Shown piece after piece: positions 1-8,340 of a stretch of 43,348 nucleotides of DNA. How positions within the stretch are numbered: the first letter of the stretch is position 1; every line of letters begins with the position of its first letter. Location: NCBI GenBank assembly GCA_903837355.1, contig CAILUI010000075.1, forward strand, positions 1 through 43,348. Reading direction: 5' to 3'. This stretch comes from an uncultured Victivallales bacterium (lineage in GTDB: Bacteria > Verrucomicrobiota > Lentisphaeria > Oligosphaerales > JAFGRS01). Below the pieces are notes generated by a model. The model was not told where the DNA came from. It was given only the letters and a program-made list of their open reading frames with translations, and did no database searches. Position numbers and translations under genes: made by a program.

Positions 1-771
1 CATATCGGCCTGGGGGCGAGCTTCAACCCGACCTGCGGCGTGAACGCAGGCGATCCCGTGCACCACAACGACCTGATCCGCTTTGTCGGCATCCTCGCTC
101 CGACCGGCACGCCGCACGACCGCGCCATCTACATCCCGCTGAAGACGTTCTACACCCTCGAGGGACACGGCAAGGAGGTGCAGGACATGGCGCTCGATGA
201 GGCACACCGCGAAATCAGCGGGGCCTACCTCAAGATCCGGCGCATCCGGGGCGGAGCGTTGCACCCGGGCATCCAGGATCTGAAGTACAACATCGGCCAA
301 TCCACCCAGGCGCAGCTGGTGGTGCCCAACGAGGTGCTGCCACGGCTGTTCGGCATCATCGGCTGGGTGGACTCTGTGCTCCTGGGCATCGCGATCTTGG
401 TGACCGCCCTGGCGCTACTCTTCCTCTTCGTCGCGCTCGTGTCGGCCTTGCGCGAACGGCGGCGGGATCTGGCGCTGCTGCGCTGTCTCGGCGCCACCCG
501 GCGGACGGTCTTCGGCCTGGTGCTGTGCGAATCGGCCTTCATCGCCATCCTGGGGGCGCTGTTGGGCCTGGCCCTCGGGCACGGCATTGTGGCCATAGGC
601 GGCGAGTTGATCCGCGTCGAGACCGGGCTGCGCTTTTCCGCGCTCTATCTGTCGCAGGCGGATCTGTACCTGCTGCCGGCGCTGGTTGTCCTGGGGGTGG
701 TTGCCGGGCTCGTGCCGGCGGTGCAGGCGTACCGCTTGGGTGTGCTCGGCAACCTGGCCCCGGTGTCGTGA
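1..771 (+). CDS. ABC transporter permease, FtsX/MacB type (5' truncated)
   Basis: The reading frame is open from the first base of the window, so the N-terminus lies upstream and the first visible Met is not the start. The visible part has an extracytoplasmic region followed by three hydrophobic segments (around residues 122-150, 168-196 and 222-246 of the visible frame). The cytoplasmic RERRRDLALLRCLGATRR stretch between the first two is the typical FtsX/MacB/LolC coupling motif. Such permeases work with a LolD/MacB ATPase, presumably encoded upstream. The stop is 38 bp before the His-rich exported protein and the two look co-transcribed. From this context I infer a role in envelope or metal-related transport; the substrate is unknown. 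Confidence 0.88.
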   Translation, partial: HIGLGASFNPTCGVNAGDPVHHNDLIRFVGILAPTGTPHDRAIYIPLKTFYTLEGHGKEVQDMALDEAHREISGAYLKIRRIRGGALHPGIQDLKYNIGQSTQAQLVVPNEVLPRLFGIIGWVDSVLLGIAILVTALALLFLFVALVSALRERRRDLALLRCLGATRRTVFGLVLCESAFIAILGALLGLALGHGIVAIGGELIRVETGLRFSALYLSQADLYLLPALVVLGVVAGLVPAVQAYRLGVLGNLAPVS

Positions 772-809
772 TGCCCCTGAACCCTACCCAGACCAAGAAG
801 GAGACTCTC

Positions 810-1322
810 ATGTCGCGCAGAACTGCCTGGACGTACTGCCTGACGGCAGCGTTGGCCTGCGGCATCGCCACCGCGCGCGGTGCCGAGAACAAGGAACACC
901 ACCATGATGCCAAGGCGCATCACGAACACGAAGGCGAGCACAAAGCCGCCCACGGCGGCTGCCTGAACGCGCTGGGAACCTGCGAAAACGGCCATGCTGA
1001 GGTGAAACTGGAGAGCGGCGTCCTGAAGCTCTGGTTCGTCGGCGGTGGGGCCGACACGGAAAAGGCGGTGCGCATCCCGGATCAACAGATCATCCTCGCG
1101 GTCACCCTGAACGGCGAGAAGGAGGCCAAATCGCTGACTCTGGTGGCGAAACCGAACGAACTGGCCGAGGAGAAGCCAGGCGAGTGCTCGCAGTTCGAGG
1201 GTCAGGCCGATTGGCTCAAGGGCGCCACGCAGTTCGTGGCCACCGGCACGGTGACATTCAAGGGCCGGAAACAGGCCGTTCGCGTCGAGTACCCCAAGGG
1301 CTACGACCCCGACGAGGACTGA
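810..1322 (+). CDS. His-rich exported protein
   Basis: A 170-residue protein. The ATG at 810 has AAGGAG a few bases upstream and opens a signal peptide (MSRRTAW then a hydrophobic core ending near ARGA). The mature N-terminus is a His/Glu/Lys-rich stretch with more than ten histidines in about 25 residues, a likely Zn2+ or other transition-metal ligand region. The remainder resembles no domain I can name with certainty. It lies between an ABC permease and SPFH/P1B-ATPase genes, so a periplasmic metal-buffering or metal-delivery role is a reasonable inference. A 40-nt near-copy of its 3' end recurs at 7756-7795. Confidence 0.85.
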   Translation: MSRRTAWTYCLTAALACGIATARGAENKEHHHDAKAHHEHEGEHKAAHGGCLNALGTCENGHAEVKLESGVLKLWFVGGGADTEKAVRIPDQQIILAVTLNGEKEAKSLTLVAKPNELAEEKPGECSQFEGQADWLKGATQFVATGTVTFKGRKQAVRVEYPKGYDPDED

Positions 1323-1391
1323 ATGAGTAGGCGCCCAACGGTCGGCCGGTGCGCCGCCCGCTGAGGCACTGCAATTGGACCGTGGCAACCC

Positions 1392-1523
1392 AGGAGAGGC
1401 TCTTGCAGAACCCTGAAGTGGCACGCGCTTCCAGCACGTGTCCACGGGGCCGGCCAGGCTGAGACATGCCCAAGATAGGCATGCCACGTCTTGGACCGGA
1501 GGGGTTCTGCAAGAGCCTCAGGA
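1392..1523. mobile_element. MITE-like element with 18-bp TIRs and 4-bp TSD
   Basis: Two perfect 18-bp inverted repeats, GAGGCTCTTGCAGAACCC at 1396-1413 and its reverse complement at 1502-1519, enclose 88 bp with no gene. They are flanked by a direct AGGA at 1392-1395 and at 1520-1523, as expected for a 4-bp target-site duplication. The interior has a further hairpin, CCAAGA ... TCTTGG, with GGCATGCC in its loop. The whole is 124 bp, the size of a miniature inverted-repeat element. The TIR resembles ends of some DDE insertion sequences (IS5/IS1182-like), but no full-length partner is in the window, so the family is uncertain. Confidence 0.75.
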
Positions 1524-1525
1524 GG
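1520..1525 (+). promoter_or_regulatory. Shine-Dalgarno AGGAGG made of the TSD plus native GG
   Basis: AGGAGG lies 10 bases before the ATG at 1536 and fixes that start. Its first four bases are the right-hand copy of the AGGA target duplication of the upstream element, so the insertion regenerated rather than destroyed the ribosome-binding site. Confidence 0.7.
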
Positions 1526-1535
1526 CAGTTGGCGC

Positions 1536-3530
1536 ATGACGGACACCTCGAAACGAGCCGTGCACCTCGGCTATGCAGCCGCGGCCATCGGCCTGCTGGC
1601 GCTGGCCCTGGGCTGGCTGCTCGCCAAGGCGGCGAACGGGACCGCCATGGTCCCTGCCTATCTGGCGGCGGGGGTGGTGGCGTTGCTCGGCGTGCTGGCG
1701 GCGGCGCGGGCCGCGTTCGCGCGGCGCCAGGTGCTCGAGCAGGAGCAGGTGGCGGAGTACCGGCGCAGCCACGCGACGACGGAGTTGTTCGAGGACGCGG
1801 ACGAAGCGGTGCGGCTGGCCACCCGGGCCAACGAGCAATTCAGCAAGTACTTCGTGCCCGTTTTCACCATCGTCCTCGGCCTGGCGGTCATCGTCAGCGG
1901 TATCCTCCTCTGGCGCGCCTGGGGGCAGCAGCCAGCCTTCCCGGTGGCGCGCCGGCCGCTGGCCATGGCGACCCTCAGCATGATCCTGGGGCTGTTCCCC
2001 GCCATCTGCGGCAGCTACTTCATCGGGGTCTCCCGCGAGCCGGGTTGCCGCTGGCTGCGACCGCCGGGCGCCTGGATGTTCCTGGTCGGTGGACTGTTCG
2101 TCCTCAGCGGCGGCGTGATGCTCTGTGAGCACTTCCAGAAGTGGGTCCTGGTGGTGGATCATCGGTGCGCCCAGGTGGCGACGGCGCTGCTCGTTGCGCT
2201 TGGGGTCGAGTTCGTCCTCAGTTTCGTGATCGAGTTCTACCGCCCGCGCATGCCTGGCGAGAGCGAGCGGCCCCTGCCCGAGAGCCGCATTCTGGCCCTG
2301 TTCACCGAGCCGGGCGGCGTGGCGCGCAACGTGGCCACCTCGCTGGACTACCAGTTCGGCTTCCAGGTCTCGGAGGTCTGGTTCTACCGCTTCCTGGAAC
2401 GCACCGTCGTGCCGCTCGCCGTCTGCATGCTCCTGCTGCTCTGGCTGTTGACCTGCGTGGTGACGGTGAACCCCCACGAGAGCGGCATCCGCGAGCGCTT
2501 CGGGCGGGTGCTGGTGGACTCCGGCGGAGCGGTGCGGGCGCTCCCGCCGGGGCTGTACCTGAAGCTCCCCTGGCCCTTCTCACGCATCCATGTCTTCCCG
2601 GTGGAGCAACTCCAGCAGGTGATCGTCGGGAGTGCGGCGGGGGCCGCCAGGAAGCCTGGCGCAGAGGCGGACGTGGCGCCTGAGGAGGACAGTCGCGGGA
2701 ATGCAGCGGCAGCCACGAAAGACGCACTGAAGGACAAGGGACTGCATGGCGAAGTCATCCTCTGGAGTGGCGGGACGCACGGTGACGCCCTCCTGTTCAG
2801 CGTTGCGAACGCGCCCTCCCCCGACGAAGCGAAACAAGGCAGCGGTGCGGCCTTGACCGTTTCGGTGCTGACCGCGGAGATACCGGTCTACTTCCGCGTC
2901 AACAACCTCTATGACTTCGCCTACCGTCATGCGGATGCGCGTGGCGAACTGCGCGCTCTGGCGACGCGCGAAGTGGTGCACTTCATGGCGCAGGTGGACT
3001 TCAACCGCATCCTCGGCCCGGGTCGGGCTGCCGGCGCCGAGGTCCTGCAGCAGCGCATTCAGGCCTCTGCAGACGCCCATCAACTGGGCATCCGGATCGC
3101 CTTTGTGGGCCTGCAGACGCTGCACCCGCCGTCGGAGGTGGGCGCCGCGTTCAACGAGGTGGTCGGCGCCTCGGAAGAGATGCATCAGCGCATCCTGGAG
3201 TCCGAGGCCTATGCCGCGCGCCGGAAGCCGGAAGCGGAAGGCCAGCAGATCGCGCTGGTCAGCGCGGCCGAAGGCTACCGGCAGGAGCGCGGGGCGGTGG
3301 CGCAGGCGGAGTCGGAGCGCTTTCTCAAGCAGGTGCTCGCCTACCGGGCCTGCCCCAGCATGTTCGTGCTCAACAGCTACCTGGAGGTGCTCGAGGCCGA
3401 GGGCGCCGCCATCCGCAAGTACATCGTGGCCACCACGCGCGGCAGCGAGGTGTTCATCCTGGATCTGCAGGAGAAACTGCGCCCGGATCTGCTGGATCTG
3501 GACGTCGAGAAGACGGGCAAACGAGAGTGA
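1536..3530 (+). CDS. SPFH/HflK-like protein with N-terminal multi-TM domain
   Basis: A 664-residue membrane protein. Residues 1-305 hold about six hydrophobic segments (near 11-30, 40-58, 106-126, 142-165, 179-196, 213-232) plus one at 291-309 that leads directly into the SPFH/band-7 domain (VTVNPHESGIRERFGRV, then LPPGLYLKLPWPFSRI). The C-terminal part is rich in Ala, Glu and Arg, typical of the SPFH coiled-coil region. Ordinary HflK is about 400 residues with one TM, so the polytopic N-terminal half is an unusual extension. Two more SPFH genes follow, spaced 41 bp and then overlapping, which suggests a hetero-oligomeric membrane scaffold. The start is fixed by AGGAGG at 1520. I infer a membrane scaffold or quality-control role. 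Confidence 0.85.
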   Translation: MTDTSKRAVHLGYAAAAIGLLALALGWLLAKAANGTAMVPAYLAAGVVALLGVLAAARAAFARRQVLEQEQVAEYRRSHATTELFEDADEAVRLATRANEQFSKYFVPVFTIVLGLAVIVSGILLWRAWGQQPAFPVARRPLAMATLSMILGLFPAICGSYFIGVSREPGCRWLRPPGAWMFLVGGLFVLSGGVMLCEHFQKWVLVVDHRCAQVATALLVALGVEFVLSFVIEFYRPRMPGESERPLPESRILALFTEPGGVARNVATSLDYQFGFQVSEVWFYRFLERTVVPLAVCMLLLLWLLTCVVTVNPHESGIRERFGRVLVDSGGAVRALPPGLYLKLPWPFSRIHVFPVEQLQQVIVGSAAGAARKPGAEADVAPEEDSRGNAAAATKDALKDKGLHGEVILWSGGTHGDALLFSVANAPSPDEAKQGSGAALTVSVLTAEIPVYFRVNNLYDFAYRHADARGELRALATREVVHFMAQVDFNRILGPGRAAGAEVLQQRIQASADAHQLGIRIAFVGLQTLHPPSEVGAAFNEVVGASEEMHQRILESEAYAARRKPEAEGQQIALVSAAEGYRQERGAVAQAESERFLKQVLAYRACPSMFVLNSYLEVLEAEGAAIRKYIVATTRGSEVFILDLQEKLRPDLLDLDVEKTGKRE

Positions 3531-3571
3531 CCATCAAGGCCCGATCACCGGGCAGGAGGAATGCCTGAATC

Positions 3572-4543
3572 ATGAATGAGAAGCGTTCGCTGATGCAGCA
3601 CTGGCCCGTCGTGGTTCTGGCGGCGGTAGTCGTCGGGATCTTCGTGGCGGGCCTGGTGACCTTCCAGGTGCGTGAGACTGAGATCGCCCTGGTCAAACGC
3701 CTGGGCAAGGCCAAGACAGACGCGGCCGGGAAGGTACGGGTCTACGAGGCCGGCCTGCACTGCAAGTGGCCGTTCATCGAGGACGTCTGGCGCACGGACA
3801 AGCGGCTGCAGACCTACGAGTTGAAGAAGGGCCGTACCGAGCAGATCACGACCAGCGACAACCACCAGATCGTGGTCTCGACCTACGTCCTCTGGCGCGT
3901 GGCCGATCCGGCCCTCTTCTTCAAGAGTTTCCCGCCGCCTGGCACGGACTACTCCTCCGAACTCGATGCGCTCGTGCGCAGTTCCCGCAATAACGTCCTG
4001 CCCCAGCACGCGCTCTCGGAAATCGTCAACATCGATCCGGGCAAGGCACGCATAGGCGAGATCGAGAAGGCCATCATGGCCATGGCCCAGCCCCGCGCGC
4101 TGCGGCAGTACGGCATCGAGATCGTCGATATCGGGTTCAAGCACATCGGTTTCCCGGAGCAGGTGACGCAGAAGGTGTTCGCCCGCATGCGGGCCGAACG
4201 TGAGAAGCGAGCCCAGGAGTACCTCTCGATCGGGCTGCGGGAAGCGCAGCGCATCCGGGCAGGAGCCGACCGCGAGGCCAGCGACACGGTGGCGAAGGCG
4301 CAGGCCGAATCCAAGCGCATCCGTGCCGAGGGCGACGAGCAGGCTGCCAAGAGCTACGCCGTCTTCCAGGAGAGCCCGGAACTGGCGGGTTTCCTGCGCA
4401 AGCTCGATGCCCTGCGTCTGACCTTGTCCGCGAAGACCACGCTGGTGGTCGATACCAATACCCCGCCGTACGACCTCTTCCTGAAGGGCGCCACGGACAT
4501 CGGCAGCGCCCCGAAGAGCAACCCGACGGACGCCAAGCCATGA
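3572..4543 (+). CDS. SPFH/HflC-like membrane protein
   Basis: 323 residues with one N-terminal TM (about 12-29), the band-7 start FQVRETEIALVKRLGKA, the GLHCKWPFIEDVWRTDKR segment typical of HflC, and a C-terminal helical region with repeated AEREKRAQE and AQAESKRIRAEGDEQAAKSYAVFQ motifs. These features and the length match HflC (about 300-330 residues). GGCAGGAGG lies 12-20 bases upstream of the ATG. HflC normally pairs with HflK around the FtsH protease; no ftsH is visible here, so the partner is more likely one of the neighbouring SPFH proteins. The 3' end overlaps the next gene by 4 bp (ATGA), indicating translational coupling. Confidence 0.88.
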   Translation: MNEKRSLMQHWPVVVLAAVVVGIFVAGLVTFQVRETEIALVKRLGKAKTDAAGKVRVYEAGLHCKWPFIEDVWRTDKRLQTYELKKGRTEQITTSDNHQIVVSTYVLWRVADPALFFKSFPPPGTDYSSELDALVRSSRNNVLPQHALSEIVNIDPGKARIGEIEKAIMAMAQPRALRQYGIEIVDIGFKHIGFPEQVTQKVFARMRAEREKRAQEYLSIGLREAQRIRAGADREASDTVAKAQAESKRIRAEGDEQAAKSYAVFQESPELAGFLRKLDALRLTLSAKTTLVVDTNTPPYDLFLKGATDIGSAPKSNPTDAKP

Positions 4544-5739
4544 GTACCGAGACCGTCATCGAGCCGCCGCGCGACAGCGAAGGACCGGGGACCGGCCTGC
4601 AGGCCCTGATGAGGATGTTCCACATCCTCTTCCTCGGTCTGCGCGTGCTCATCATCGTGATCTTCGTCTGGATGGTGTTCAGCGGTGTCTTCCGCGTCGA
4701 GGACGGCAAGGAAGCACTGCTGTTTCGTTTCGGCCGGCTCCAGGAGATGGTGCTCGACAGCACCCGGGGGCCGACCGCGGTACTGACCAGCGGCCACTGG
4801 TACTGGGCCTGGCCCTATCCGGTGGACTACGTAAAGAAGATCCCGGCCCAGCAGGCTCTCTCGGTCTCCACCGATGCGGTGTTCTGGCCGCGGGTGAATC
4901 CCAACCAGATCCAGACGCCCGACCCGGCGACGATGGAGAACCTGCCCTTGGTGCCGGGTCAGGACGGGTACCTGCTGACCGGTGACACCAACATCATGCA
5001 TGCGGTATGGACCCTGACCTACCGGGTGCGCGATGCCAAGCGCTACCACCTGGCGTTTTACGACGACAGCGAGGTCCCCCTCGGGGCAGACGGCAAGCCG
5101 TTGCCGCCCAAAGGCCATGCGGCCATTCTGCAGGACCTCCTGGCCAACGCCGCGCTGGCGGAGATCAGCACCTGGAGCGTCGAGGACATGCTGCGCTCCT
5201 CACGGGCTAGTGCGGCAGACCCTGAAGTCAAGGAACTCCTGACCGACAATGTGCGCAAGCGCTTGGAGCAGAAGCTGGCCGTACTGGACATGGGCATCGA
5301 CGCCCAACTGGTCAACCTGGTCGACATCCAGCCGCCGACCGCCACCCTGACCGCCTTCCGCAAGGTCGGCGATGCGGCCACGGAACAGCGGCAGATCGTC
5401 GAGGCCGCCGGCAAGTACGCGGCCCAGGTCGTACCCGCGGCCGAGGGCGAGGCCTACCGCGTCCTCGACGAAGCCAGGGCCTACCGCACGCGCAACGTCG
5501 AGTCCGTGCAGGCAGAGAGTTCGTATTTCCTCACCGTGCTCAACGAATACCGCAAGAACCCGCACACGATGCTGGTCGCCCTCTACGCCGACGCCATCCG
5601 GGATGTCTTGAGGAAAGTCGAGACCAAGTACGTGATCCGGGCGGCCGAGGGCGGCCGGCAGGAGCTGCGACTCCAACTCGGGCCACAGCCGGCGAAATGG
5701 GGCCGTGCCGCCACCGACGGCGCGCCGGAGGCCAAGTAA
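4540..5739 (+). CDS. SPFH/HflK-like membrane protein
   Basis: 399 residues. A single TM at about 27-50 (ILFLGLRVLIIVIFVWMVFSG) is followed by a band-7 domain beginning FRVEDGKEALLFRFGRL and the WYWAWPYPVDYVKKIPA segment that corresponds to the HflK PGLHW-type loop. A long charged helical C-terminal region follows (QIVEAAGKYAAQVVPAAEGEAYRVLDEARAY in the sequence, residues about 285-330). Size and layout fit HflK. The start ATG overlaps the stop of the HflC-like gene. It is the third SPFH protein in a row; the P1B ATPase starts 48 bp downstream, so this may be a metal-exporter-associated scaffold (inference). Confidence 0.85.
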   Translation: MSTETVIEPPRDSEGPGTGLQALMRMFHILFLGLRVLIIVIFVWMVFSGVFRVEDGKEALLFRFGRLQEMVLDSTRGPTAVLTSGHWYWAWPYPVDYVKKIPAQQALSVSTDAVFWPRVNPNQIQTPDPATMENLPLVPGQDGYLLTGDTNIMHAVWTLTYRVRDAKRYHLAFYDDSEVPLGADGKPLPPKGHAAILQDLLANAALAEISTWSVEDMLRSSRASAADPEVKELLTDNVRKRLEQKLAVLDMGIDAQLVNLVDIQPPTATLTAFRKVGDAATEQRQIVEAAGKYAAQVVPAAEGEAYRVLDEARAYRTRNVESVQAESSYFLTVLNEYRKNPHTMLVALYADAIRDVLRKVETKYVIRAAEGGRQELRLQLGPQPAKWGRAATDGAPEAK

Positions 5740-5787
5740 TGAACGGCACGCAGCAGCGTGGTCGTCCCGCGAAACGAGGATTGAGTT

Positions 5788-7734
5788 ATGCTGGTTGAGA
5801 GTGCAAGCGAACGGCTGGACAACAGGGCACGCCAGGCGGCGGATGGGCACGGTCACAGCGAGACGACCGATATCGGCCTGGCGCTCGTCGGCGGCATCCT
5901 GGTATTCAACTCGTACCTGGCCAACCGCTTCTTCGTCGGCGCCATCGACCCCTTTGCGGTCATGCTCAGCGGCCTGATCGGGGCGCTGCTGCTCTCGCTG
6001 CCCATCTTCTGGTCTGCCGCCAGGGATCTGCTACAAGGCAAGGTCTACATGAACGAACTGGTGGCGTTGGCCCTGCTCGCCGCCTTCGCCAACGGCGAGT
6101 ACCGCACCGCCGGGGCCGTCGCCTTCTTCATGTTGGTGACCATCATGCTGGAGCGTAAGACCGCCATCGGCGCCGAGGCCGCGATCGAGGCGGTGGTGCG
6201 CCTGACGCCGCGGGTGGCGCGCCGGCTTGTGGACGGCCGGGAAGAGCAGGTGGACGCCTTCGACGAACTGCGCGTCGACGACGTCTGCCGGGTGCGCCCG
6301 GGCGAGAACCTCCCGGCCGATGGCGTCATCGTCACCGGGACCAGCTCGGTAAACCAGGCCTCCATCACCGGTGAATCGCTGCCGGCCGACAAGGCCGTCG
6401 GGAACGAGGTCTATGCGGGAACGCAGAACCTGACCGGCCTGCTGGACTTCCGCGTGACGCGCATCGGCACCGACACCACCCTGGGCAAGGTGCGCCAACT
6501 GATCGCCGATGCCGAGCGCTCCAAGCTGCCGATCATGCGCATGATCGACCGTTACGTAGGCTACTACACGCCGACCATCCTGATGATCGCCGCGCTGGTG
6601 TGGTTCTTCACGCGCGATATCAACCGCGTCATCGCCGTCCTGGTCATGTCCTGCCCCTGCGCCCTGGTCATCGCGACGCCGTCGGCGGTGATCGCCGCCA
6701 TCGCGGCGGCCTCTCGCCTGGGCATCCTGATCAAGGACATCTCGCTGCTCGAGATCGCGGCGCGGGTCAAGGCCGTGGTCTTCGACAAGACCGGAACGCT
6801 GACCGAGGGCAACCTCGAGATCGCCCGTCTGCAACCCGCCGCCGGCGTCGACCTGGCTGAGCTGCTGCTCGTAGCGACCACTACCGAGTACCACAGCAAC
6901 CACCCGGCCGCCGAGGCGATGAAGCGGCTGGCGCGCGAGGCCGGCATCGCCTGGCGTGACCCGGAGCAGTACACCGAAGTCGCCGGACGGGGCGTGAAGG
7001 CCACCTTCGCGGGGGCCACCTGCCGGGTGGGGCGCGAGACCTGGCTCAGGGACGAAGGCCTGGATACCAGCGGCATGGCCGCCACCCTCGCCGACCCGGA
7101 GACCGCCGCGATGAGCATCGTCTTCGTCGCCAAAGACCAGCAGGTCCTCGGCTGGATCGGCCTGCGCGATGCCCTGCGTCCGGTGGCCGCCGAAGCCATC
7201 CGCCAACTGCGCGAACTCGGGGTGCGGCAGTGCTGCATGGTGACGGGTGACAACGAGACCGTGGCGCGCAGCGTCGGCGCCAAGTTGGGGATCACGGAGA
7301 TCAAGGCCGGCTGCCTGCCCGAGGAGAAGGCGGCCTATGTGCGCCAGCTCCACGAGGCCGGAGTGCTGGTGGCGGTGGTCGGCGATGGTGTCAACGACGC
7401 GCCAGCCCTGACCGCCGGCGACATCGGCATTGCGATGGGGGCCATCGGCAGTGACGTCGCCATCCAGAGCGCCTCGGTGGCCCTGATGAACAACGACCTG
7501 CGCCGCATCCCCTTCTTCATCGCCCTGGCACGCAAAGCCCGGCTGTTCATGAACCAGAACCTGGCCATGGGTCTTGGTTTCATCCTCCTGGGGCTATACC
7601 TCTCCACTATCGGCATCGTCACCCCCGTGGTGGCCGCGGTACTGCACAGCTTCAGTTCGTTGGCCATCATCTTCAACAGCGCGCGGCTCGTCCGGGCCGG
7701 CGAGGGACTGCAGTCGGGCGAGGAGCACCGCTAA
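5788..7734 (+). CDS. Heavy-metal translocating P-type ATPase (P1B)
   Basis: 648 residues. It has no N-terminal CxxC metal-binding domain, only a short HGHSE stretch. All P1B signatures are present: actuator ITGES (about 193-197), the transmembrane metal site SCPCALV (CPC at 289-291), the phosphorylation site DKTGTLT (D333), the HP dipeptide in HSNHPAAEA (372-373), TGDN and the hinge GDGVNDAP (532 onward). The CPC motif indicates a soft or transition-metal exporter (Zn2+/Cd2+/Pb2+ or Cu+); the final TM pair, with NSARLVR, looks closer to the Zn/Cd group, but the ion cannot be fixed from sequence. CGAGGA lies just before the ATG. It closes the SPFH operon. Confidence 0.93.
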   Translation: MLVESASERLDNRARQAADGHGHSETTDIGLALVGGILVFNSYLANRFFVGAIDPFAVMLSGLIGALLLSLPIFWSAARDLLQGKVYMNELVALALLAAFANGEYRTAGAVAFFMLVTIMLERKTAIGAEAAIEAVVRLTPRVARRLVDGREEQVDAFDELRVDDVCRVRPGENLPADGVIVTGTSSVNQASITGESLPADKAVGNEVYAGTQNLTGLLDFRVTRIGTDTTLGKVRQLIADAERSKLPIMRMIDRYVGYYTPTILMIAALVWFFTRDINRVIAVLVMSCPCALVIATPSAVIAAIAAASRLGILIKDISLLEIAARVKAVVFDKTGTLTEGNLEIARLQPAAGVDLAELLLVATTTEYHSNHPAAEAMKRLAREAGIAWRDPEQYTEVAGRGVKATFAGATCRVGRETWLRDEGLDTSGMAATLADPETAAMSIVFVAKDQQVLGWIGLRDALRPVAAEAIRQLRELGVRQCCMVTGDNETVARSVGAKLGITEIKAGCLPEEKAAYVRQLHEAGVLVAVVGDGVNDAPALTAGDIGIAMGAIGSDVAIQSASVALMNNDLRRIPFFIALARKARLFMNQNLAMGLGFILLGLYLSTIGIVTPVVAAVLHSFSSLAIIFNSARLVRAGEGLQSGEEHR

Positions 7735-7755
7735 TGAGCCGTCCGCCTATCCCGT

Positions 7756-7795
7756 AAGGGCTACGACCCGGACCAGGACTGGAATGAGCAGGCGC
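7756..7795 (+). repeat. Duplicated tail of the His-rich gene (remnant)
   Basis: These 40 nt match 1296-1334, the last codons (KGYDPDED) and first downstream bases of the His-rich exported-protein gene, with three substitutions and one extra G. The rest of that gene is absent here. The match begins 22 bp after the stop of the P1B ATPase. It looks like the scar of a tandem duplication or recombination between two related operons, not a functional gene. Confidence 0.7.
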
Positions 7796-7872
7796 ACCAC
7801 GGTGCGGATACGGAGCAACGGGATGGCAAGCCAGCGGCACAGAGGAGACGTGACGCGAACGGGGTGTTCGTG

Positions 7873-8340
7873 TCACACGGGATCACGTCTCGCCCTTCGC
7901 GCCCGGTACGCGTCGGCGGATTCGGCCACGGCCTGGTCAGCGTCAGCGTGCAGGGGCTCGGGCGAAGCCGGGGCGGCAACCGGATCCGCGCCCCCAAGGC
8001 GCTGCGGCCCTGGCAGTTGCCAGGTCGGCGGTCCGGCTGCGGCTTCGGGAGGGACGTTCGTGAACCGCTCGATGGACTCAAGGACGTCGGTGGCGGTCAG
8101 GTTCCCGCTCACGCCGCGCTCGCGCAACAGATCGATGGTGTCGCCGAGGCAGAGCCCTAAGCGTTGGGACGCTTCGCGGAGCGTCAGACGGCCCGCGCCA
8201 TAGAGGTTGGCCACGTATGTCTCCAACCCAAGCCAGAGCAGTTTGCGGATGGCCGGCGCTTCGTCGAGATGCTCCGCCTTCTCAACCACCGAGATGGCGG
8301 CCAGCAACTCGTCTGGGAGGCGCAGTGAACGTGTCTTCAT
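7873..8340 (-). CDS. UPF0175-like antitoxin with long C-terminal tail
   Basis: 155 residues. The start is the ATG at 8340, which overlaps the stop of the upstream PIN gene (ATGA). The N-terminus MKTRSLRLPDELLAAI looks like a ribbon-helix-helix strand. It is followed by LYGAGRLTLREASQRLGLCLGDTIDLLRERGV (residues about 47-80 of the protein), an HTH-like segment close to UPF0175 antitoxins that accompany PIN toxins. UPF0175 proteins are usually about 80-100 residues; here about 60 more Pro/Ala-rich residues follow. Role inferred: binds and represses the PIN partner and the shared promoter. Confidence 0.7.
   Translation of the reverse strand: MKTRSLRLPDELLAAISVVEKAEHLDEAPAIRKLLWLGLETYVANLYGAGRLTLREASQRLGLCLGDTIDLLRERGVSGNLTATDVLESIERFTNVPPEAAAGPPTWQLPGPQRLGGADPVAAPASPEPLHADADQAVAESADAYRARRARRDPV

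Noticed and set aside
3454..4144. Antisense frames over the HflC-like gene
   Set aside because: No motif and full overlap with a gene whose family and start are clear.
6031..7353. A 440-codon open frame antisense to the P1B ATPase
   Set aside because: Composition (Gly, His, Asp, Arg-rich) and exact overlap with conserved ATPase motifs show it is a shadow.
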